Source: Onthophagus taurus (lineage: Eukaryota > Arthropoda > Insecta > Coleoptera > Scarabaeidae). Taken from it: a stretch of DNA of 64,000 nt. Numbering within the stretch: the stretch's first letter is position 1; each line of letters opens with the position of its first letter. Of the stretch, positions 57,656 to 64,000 are shown piece after piece. The stretch spans positions 28,403,501-28,467,500 of the forward strand of contig NC_091966.1 in the NCBI RefSeq assembly GCF_036711975.1, given 5' to 3'. The notes beneath the pieces were generated by a model. That model saw nothing but the letters and a program-made list of their open reading frames with translations. It was not told the DNA's origin and searched no databases. Made by a program: the position numbers and the translations under genes.

Positions 57656-58886
57656 ATACGTACACAGGTTGTAGTATGGATGTTATTCCACCAGGTATTA
57701 TTATTATGACAAGAAGTCTAAATCAAGGGCAATTTAGTCTATGATTAATTAATATCCTTATTTAATAATCCTCCTGGTCTAAGACTCCATACTTGTCTTA
57801 ATCATTCCATCATCAGCTTTTCCATTATCCATCCTTTTTGTTGTGCCCTAACTAGGACGTCATTTGGAAAGTCTTTCAGATTTCAGAATGTTTTTTTTCT
57901 CAATATTACTAATGACAGCAATTTTTCCCTATCACTTGTTACTGCTAGCATCAATGTTATGCGCAATTTTTCGCAACCACTCGTCTATAAAGAAATTTCC
58001 CACACACCTCTTCTTTCCAGTGTGTAATTGGGTGGCATATCCAGACAAATTGAAATTTTCTTGAAAATCATTAGGAGCTTTTGGGACATTGTAGTTATAC
58101 GCCTCAACGATAACATCATTCGGCGCATAAATCCCACAGTCCAACCTTTGCTAGTATTAAAAATTTTTAGTCCCTCCTTTCGTTTTTCTTGAGAGAACTA
58201 GAAAACTGCCTCGTCAATTTCATGAAATTGTCTCTTCTTTGGCCCGGTAAACTTTTTGCACGATGCCTCACAGTCTGCAATAGCTACCTGGTCTTTCCGC
58301 AACAGCCGCAACGTTACTCTCATTATCAGCAAAAATTGTACCAGCTTTTCAATTTCCTTAACGCTAACTTAATAACATCTCTTTAAACTTTGCTGTATAG
58401 AAGAACCTTTTAGATTTTTGCTACTTATTTTAATAATTACGCTATTATATGTATAATTAAGCACACACCATGTTCGAGCTACTACGAGGGCAGTATATGA
58501 ACGGAATTCGTGCTAGGCATTACTATTTATTTTTAAAATTATATTTATTTTCCAATTTTTTCTGGCTAGGTAAATTTAAAGTCTAGTCTAATAAAAACTC
58601 GTCGTAAGCAAGGTTTCTTTAGGTGCATCAGCGTCAGTCAACAGAAAAAATATATATTTATGGTTAACAACAAGCATCGCATCGTTTTGGTGTTGTCGAA
58701 TTGCTCAAAAAAGATCCGGATTACATTTGCAAACTAAATTTTTTTACCACTATGCATTCTTAAAATCGGGGTGCGGATTAGATTCGAGTGCGGATAAGAT
58801 TCGAGAAAATACGGTATATGGACAATTATTTTAGAACTGTTTATTAACCCGAGTATACAGGATATTTAGAATCGAAAATCTTAATG

Positions 58887-60050
58887 TTAAAATGTTGTTC
58901 TACTATGTTGCCAAATGTGTTTTTCATGATTTATTTTAAAACTAAAGAAAATAACTTTAACAAAAAATTAGTTTTCAAAATTCTTTTTATTCTAAATTAC
59001 AGTATATTTATCAACAGATATTGAATATTAACGATTATTTATGGACAAATTATCCGAACTTTGAGAACCACATGAAGAAGTATGGAGCATGGTACAACAT
59101 TTTAAAATTATGATTTTCGCTTTAGAATCGAACGAAGAATGTCGCTACGTGTACAGTCGGTACGATATTTGTTTGAGCCATAATTCCCAGAAAGGAAAAA
59201 ATCAATGACGTTCTATTCTCAGAAAGCAACGGTTAATCACGGCTTGATATTTGCAAGCAGTAGCGTACCTTTAAACCATTCACGATATATAAACGCTCAT
59301 TGCAAGTATAAACGCCCACTTGCTATGCCGCCGCCAACGACTTCCGGGTGTCCGATGTTATAGATTCCAAGAATCTGACGTAGTAGTTTTCCAAGAAATT
59401 TGGCTTAACAAATATCGTACCGGCTGCACATTATCCGACAATTTTGTAAACATCCTGTATAATAGATATGGCGTAAAATACATAAATATAACAGTACTTT
59501 TTAGTTGCTGCTTTCACTTTTCACGTACTGATGGCACATACTGATAATTTGTTGCATTTTTTGCATTCGGTTTTAGTTTTGAAATCCATCCCAGACGGAC
59601 GGTCTTGACATTTACTTGATGCTATCTTTGGATGTTTTGGTGGTATCTCTTCTTCAATCACAGCCTTTGGACATATTAATTTTAAAAGCGTTTTTACTTC
59701 CGATGAGAGTGTTACAATTGTTTGTCTATATTGTAAATGTTGCTCTAACTTCATAGCAAAGGATTTTAGGAAATCTCTCCTATACACATTTTTTTGTTGG
59801 ATTATTATTAATACATTAGCTACAATGTTTAGCGTGCCAAAGAAGTCACAAAGTAAAAACATTTAATCTTGAAAGTGAGAAAGTAACCTTGAAAGAATTT
59901 CTCGGAGAGGTAGCAACTTATCTTTCTTGTTTCAGTCCGATCTCTAACATCATCAAACCGAAGACGTCTTAGCAGAAACAAAAATCTTTTCCCGAACACA
60001 GAAGATGAGCTGGACCTGTTCATCTTCCGTAACCATCTTTTGACCATAAA
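58887..60050 (-). pseudogene. piggyBac transposase remnant, copy 2, with 3' flank
   Basis: On the minus strand, 59829-60047 contains LRFDDVRDRTETRKI, the block that follows the first catalytic Asp region of piggyBac transposases. The 59521-59862 frame contains RRDFLKSFAMKLEQHLQYRQ and the Cys-rich C-terminus KCQDRPSG...CKKCNKLSVC. The middle of the catalytic domain is deleted or frameshifted. The region downstream of the stop (58887-59520) matches copy 1 at 53650-54092 apart from one inserted MITE. Confidence 0.7.
59154..59426 (+). mobile_element. 273-bp MITE (TA target) in the piggyBac flank
   Basis: The ends are inverted repeats of about 25 bp ('cagtcggtacgatatttgtt' left; 'cagccggtacgatatttgtt' as the reverse complement of the right end). 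TA (59152-59153) precedes it and CA, a likely decayed TA, follows (59427-59428). The paralogous site at about 53914 lacks it and reads 'gtgtacattatcc' straight through. Tc1/mariner-type non-autonomous element; no coding capacity. Confidence 0.8.
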
Positions 60051-60740
60051 TCATGCGTATTTAAATGTGCTCATTTGATTACTCTAGCGTAATGCAGTAA
60101 TCCATCACGTTTACTGTCAAATCTAATAAGTTATTAGAGATCATGCAATTCGAAACGTCTAATGGCGTCAAGAAATTTTTTACGTCTGCTCTAGGCCCAG
60201 GTCTATTAATACTAAATTATAACTCTTAGTCCTTACATTTTTGAAAGGAACACCTCTTTTTTATTGATTACCATCACGCCCATGATTATGGTCACTCATA
60301 TAAGACACCATTGGGATGTCGTCGTCTTGCCCGTCGGTGTCGAAACTTTTATCTTGTACTGGCTGTGTCATAATCAAATTAAAAAAAGCAGTTTTTATAG
60401 AACGATGAAGAAGTTTGCCGAACGATCTATCTCATGTATGATTCAACGCGCGACTGGGTAAAAAGGACCCCATTTCACAGCTTTAAAGCGATTCTTATAA
60501 CTGCAAAAAAAACAACGTTCTAAATATACAAAGAAGCAATAAAACAAGGTCTGAGGAAGGTAACAGCGCAGTTTCAGTCGTAGACGTAATAAATTGTCTG
60601 TTTAAATTGGCGTAAGCAAGAGCTAGTTGGACAGATTATTTGAGCCCTTAAAAATAAAAAAATGTTACTTATCATCCAACCTTATTAAATGCAGAAAAGT
60701 TTCATCCAACAAAAAAGTTTCTGAAATTGATGAACTTGCC
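60051..60740. other. Spacer, no recognisable gene
   Basis: Possibly further decayed piggyBac N-terminal sequence on the minus strand. No motif is clear enough to annotate. Confidence 0.35.
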
Positions 60741-60745
60741 AATGA

Positions 60746-61000
60746 ATGGGGCCCACAAAGTCACTTCGGTTGACTCCCTATCATTGTCAATTGAATCCAA
60801 TTGCACTGATTTGGGCGAAATACAAACTTTATAATAAACATATAGGCAGAGATGGATATGGTGAAGATAGAGTCCTTTCAACGTGGTCTCAGGCACTGCG
60901 TCAAGTGACACTCAGTGATCACTCTTGTTATAATAAGATTACAAGAGGACAGCAGTGATGAAGAAGATGAAAAAGATGATGACATTGAGGAAGTAAATAA
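60746..61000 (+). mobile_element. DDE transposase C-terminal fragment
   Basis: The frame LRLTPYHCQLNPIALIWAKY matches 'LPPYHCxLNPIExxWxxxK', the last catalytic block of a DDE endonuclease family common in arthropods. Downstream, an acidic tail (about 60950-61000) fits the usual C-terminus of that family. The rest of the gene is missing. Confidence 0.6.
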
Positions 61001-61429
61001 ATAAATTTAATAATTCAAAATATATTGCAAGTAGCAATTATTTTTGATATTTTTTAAGACTTTTTTTGTATATTATAAATATGATGTATCAAAAAAGTAA
61101 TGTAATTCATATTCTTTTTTCAAGTTTAGTAATAATATTTGGTGTGCTATTAAAATAAAGTACCTTCTTATAATTCATATATTTCTAGGCAAGGCTACAC
61201 AAATATACGCTATGTATATTTGGTTACCTATCTTCTCCAAAATGCTTTCTCTAAAATCTAAGCCCTATGTCAAAATCTTATTTTTGTAATGAATAATAAA
61301 TATATTCACATAATACTTTTCAATTTATTATAATAATTAAAGTAGTAAAAATATAAAATACCAATCTTTATTCAATAAAACCAATTTAAATAAAAAAATT
61401 ACATTAATTTAATCGTAACTTTTTCACTC
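61001..61429. other. Spacer 3' of the fourth CD36 gene
   Basis: Very AT-rich. It contains several AATAAA/TTTATT words that could provide the minus-strand polyadenylation signal. No gene. Confidence 0.4.
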
Positions 61430-62202
61430 TTACTCTTTTGGTCCATATTTTTTTAATTTATAATAATACCGACCACCACATCCAACTAATAAACAAGCAC
61501 CAATAGCGGTAATTAACCATTTGATCACATCAACAGCGGTTAAAGCGACATGTAAAAGAGTCTTGAAAGTATTAAGTAGATCATCCGGAACGAGCATTCC
61601 CTAAAAATATCACTTAAATAACGGAAAAAAGATTTTGAAAACATTTTACCTCCTCAACCCAAGCGATTGGACAAACGTTAGGTACTATATTTTCTAATAC
61701 GGTAATACCTGGAACGGGTCTCAAAATCATATTAAATTGTAAACGTTTTCTACCGCTCATGGGTGTACCAGTTAACTGTTAAAAAATAATTATTAAAACG
61801 TGATTTTTTCAAATCGAAAAGAATCATACTGGTTCAACCATTAAAACTGTTTGATGCTTTTCTGGAACTGGATCTAAACCTATAACAGTCTCAGCGTATT
61901 TTTGATCACCAAATAAGAAATGAGGGTAAGATGCTATAACAGGTGCCACTAAAAATGGGTAGAATTAAAATAACGTAGTTGTACTAACATACTTTTTATA
62001 CTTACTGTAACATGGAGATAAATCAGAAAATCCATCTGGTAAACATTTTTTATTACCGTATAAATCACGTTCGTGTTTACCACAATAACAATAATTGTTT
62101 GGGTATGTTTCTGGATCACCTAATGTGTCTGCTCCAAGTACTCTTCTTTGCACTGTAATACCACTAACTTTATCTTCTCCATCATAAGCTGCTACACCAG
62201 TC
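61430..62202 (-). CDS. CD36-family class B scavenger receptor, fourth gene (partial, 3' exons)
   Basis: Four in-frame minus-strand exons are present: 62006-62202, 61830-61948, 61650-61775 and 61430-61600 with the stop at 61430-61432. They encode the C-terminal third of a CD36 protein: RTGVAAYDGED, the Cys block YCYCGKHERDLYGNKKCLPD followed by GFSDLSPC, IASYPHFLFGD, a conserved GTPMSGRKRLQFNMILRP strand and a C-terminal helix (WLITAIGACLLVGCGG) with a basic tail. Exon borders match those of the other three genes. The 5' exons are not found up to the right edge and probably lie beyond it, across an intron that holds a LINE fragment. It is more distant from the other members and closer to the general croquemort/SCRB1-like pattern (CLPDGFSDLSPC). 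Confidence 0.88.
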
Positions 62203-62589
62203 CTAAAATAAACATTAATTATAATTAATCGTCAATAATAAGATAAAAGTAGCATTTCAGCTTCCACTCTGGAGACAGTCTAAGTTGAAAGTGTTGTTAC
62301 CGGTGGGATTTACTTCTATAAGTTTCACATCATCTTAATGGATTTACTCGATTACATGGAAAAATTGGGATAGTGCTTGTGTGTATTACATTTTGTAAAC
62401 ATATATATGATCTTACAATTGATGTTTACACAGATTTTCAGTAAATAATTTGAACATTCATATTTAAGGCTGATAGGCTTCGCTACAAGCAAAAGCATGA
62501 TAATAAGCTCAACTTGTTTCCTACACAAATCCCTTCACAAGAGCTGCTGAAGAGCTGCGAATAGGAAATACCTGAATGATTTAATCCTA

Positions 62590-63060
62590 GAAATGGAAGG
62601 GAACTTCAAACAGCACAACCCAAGATACGTCTACAAATTTATCAAACAACTAAGAGAGGGGTACAAACCACGGACATCAATATTCAGGAAAATAAGAGAC
62701 GTTACCAACAACCCTATAATTAAGGAAACCTGGAGGAAGTGCTTCCAAAAACACTTGGGGGGTAACTCAACAAATATAGTAGAAGGGGACATCCCAAAAC
62801 CAATTGTAATCGGAACATCAGACATAACGGTGCCCTACCAACGAAAAAAGAAGTGGGTGACGCTATCAGATGGATTCAGTATGGGATGACATTCCAGCCA
62901 AATTGTACAAAGAGGGAGGAAATACTCTGCTATCATATACATAATGCACATTGCTGCACAGCGTACAAGATTCACTTATATAGTGGGCCGAAAGAAGCAG
63001 GAGAATGAGCAGACCAAGGAGATAGTGGGAGAACGTAGTGGCGGAGGATATCAAGGATTT
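62590..63060 (+). mobile_element. RTE-type LINE fragment
   Basis: The frame 62593-62889 (FKQHNPRYVYKFIKQLREGY, then TNNPIIKETWRKCFQKHLGG) matches the linker before the RT. After a frameshift, PTKKEVGDAIRWIQYGM and QPNCTKREEILCYHIHNA continue into the first RT block. The rest is absent. It probably lies in the long intron of the fourth CD36 gene. Confidence 0.65.
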
Positions 63061-64000
63061 CCTAAAATATCTTCCAGTAGTGAGGGTCCAACCTTTATTC
63101 AGCTGTTATACTCTTTCATCTTTCTGTTTTACTTTTCAACAAATAGTTTCACCATTAATAACAACTTATTAAAACTCGCTGATGCAATCTGAAGAATTTC
63201 CTTGAGAAGAACAAGGTGAGAGTATTTTATTCGATTCCTTAACAGGACCTAAAATAATTGTAACAGACGCGTTCTGAATATTATTCATTCCTGATGTACA
63301 CAGGTCAAATACTACGACAAGACTGACGAAAATACTGATCATTTTGAATGACCGTATAGGGTTAAGAAATACCGATGGATATTGAGGTAAAAATTATCAG
63401 CCTAAGGAATGACAATCTGAATGATTTTGCGAGCACAAAGAGATCATTCGACAGATTGCTAGATTTACTGTACAACCACCTTCGGGATTTCCCGCAAAAG
63501 TAGGGATAAAATTACTTGTCTTCTAGCACTCGTCCAGTTCCTCATTCGGAAAGTTTACCAGTACCAAGTCCAATCTAAGAAGAACACGCCTCATTTAATA
63601 AATGAATTGGTACTATTTAAATGACCCAATTCGAGATCTCAATATATCAAAAACTCAACCAGAAGTATTAGGATTAAGGCTGCAAAGATAGAAGTTGTTA
63701 GTTCCGGGTACGCGTATGATTGTCTTTAATCTTAGCGATGTTAATGACGAGCATGGAGAAAGGTTCCATCAAGATACAGCCACCATTGAAAAATGTTATC
63801 ACGGCAAGTGGAATAGTGAGATGCTGCCTCATAATAGCATATAATTAGTTTTTTGTAGTAAAGAAAACTAAACCAAATTGAAAATTTGTTGTTTTGTGTG
63901 ATTAAGTAAATGTTTTGAGAAAAGCAAAATTTGTTATTGTAACAAATAGACATAATGCAACTCAGGATATAAACAGAAATCAATGCATCGAAAGTATGAC
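63061..64000. other. Right-edge sequence, no recognisable gene
   Basis: Short frames only on both strands. If the fourth CD36 gene continues beyond the window, this would be intronic. No exon with CD36 signatures was found here. Confidence 0.4.

Larger units (their letters stand above)
55540..58816 (-). mobile_element. Pogo-like DNA transposon, interrupted by an LTR
   Basis: The terminal inverted repeats are 'taccgtattttctcgaat' (left from 55540, right ending 58816), flanked on both sides by TA, the target of Tc1/mariner-superfamily elements. The transposase is on the minus strand. HEIDEAVF and QEKRKEGL near 58.2 kb are followed by SKGWTVGFMRRMMLSLRRIT, then DMPPNYTLEKRGVWEISL and GCEKLRITLMLAVTSD. 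FPNDVLVRAQQKGW, SLRPGGLLNK and IIIIPGGITSILQPV run to about 57655. The C-terminus (IITSFKKFC, then SEDDVIWEEND) resumes only at about 55720-55830. The gap is filled by an LTR-type insertion. Stops and frameshifts show it is inactive. Confidence 0.8.

Noticed and set aside
1-64000. CRISPR arrays, tRNA or rRNA genes, bacterial operons
   Set aside because: I saw no spaced short direct repeats of CRISPR type, no cloverleaf with a T-loop 'ggttcgaatcc' pattern, no rRNA-like sequence, and all host genes are eukaryotic.

Overview
The window is eukaryotic and AT-rich, with spliced genes (GT-AG introns) among dense, mostly decayed transposable elements. The host genes are a proton-coupled amino-acid transporter, Cys-type glutathione peroxidases and a cluster of CD36-family scavenger receptors. 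The mobile elements are Jockey- and RTE-type LINEs, piggyBac, pogo, hAT, mariner, Ty3/gypsy and BEL/Pao. This points to an insect. A beetle is a plausible guess, but the sequence alone does not prove the order. There are no bacterial genes, CRISPR arrays or confident tRNAs.

Layout. 1-5.6 kb: intergenic DNA with LINE remnants. 5.7-8.2 kb (+): a four-exon SLC36/PAT amino-acid transporter. 8.2-15.2 kb: remnants of a hAT transposase, a mariner C-terminus, a LINE and a piggyBac element, plus a foldback repeat whose arms each carry a hammerhead-ribozyme-like core. 15.4-24.1 kb (+): three intronless glutathione peroxidase genes. The third looks like a recombinant of the first gene and the 3' flank of the second. 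A gypsy element, itself split by a hAT insertion with an 8-bp target duplication, and a BEL/Pao piece lie between the second and third genes. 24.1-33.1 kb: no recognisable gene, but a 0.65-kb-arm inverted repeat spanning 3.4 kb and a repeat family with direct and inverted copies. 33.2-64 kb: a CD36 (class B scavenger receptor) cluster, all on the minus strand. It has three complete nine-exon genes, one truncated pseudogene and one gene running off the right edge, with LINEs, a 1.7-kb foldback element, a pogo element and piggyBac copies between them.

The most unusual protein is the first CD36-family gene (33182-37508). Its predicted ectodomain carries about 200 residues of Thr-rich, mucin-like tandem repeat plus an acidic insert. 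Its cluster neighbours lack both. The most interesting non-coding signals are the hammerhead-like cores in inverted-repeat elements (10.0, 10.2, 22.8 and 47.0 kb) and an exon-like 42-nt block conserved in both arms of the 28-31 kb inverted repeat.

The host genes do not form one pathway. The transporter moves amino acids across endolysosomal or plasma membranes. The peroxidases detoxify lipid hydroperoxides in what look like different compartments. The CD36 proteins are predicted to be surface receptors for lipids or other ligands. Two families (GPx and CD36) have expanded by local duplication within repeat-rich DNA.
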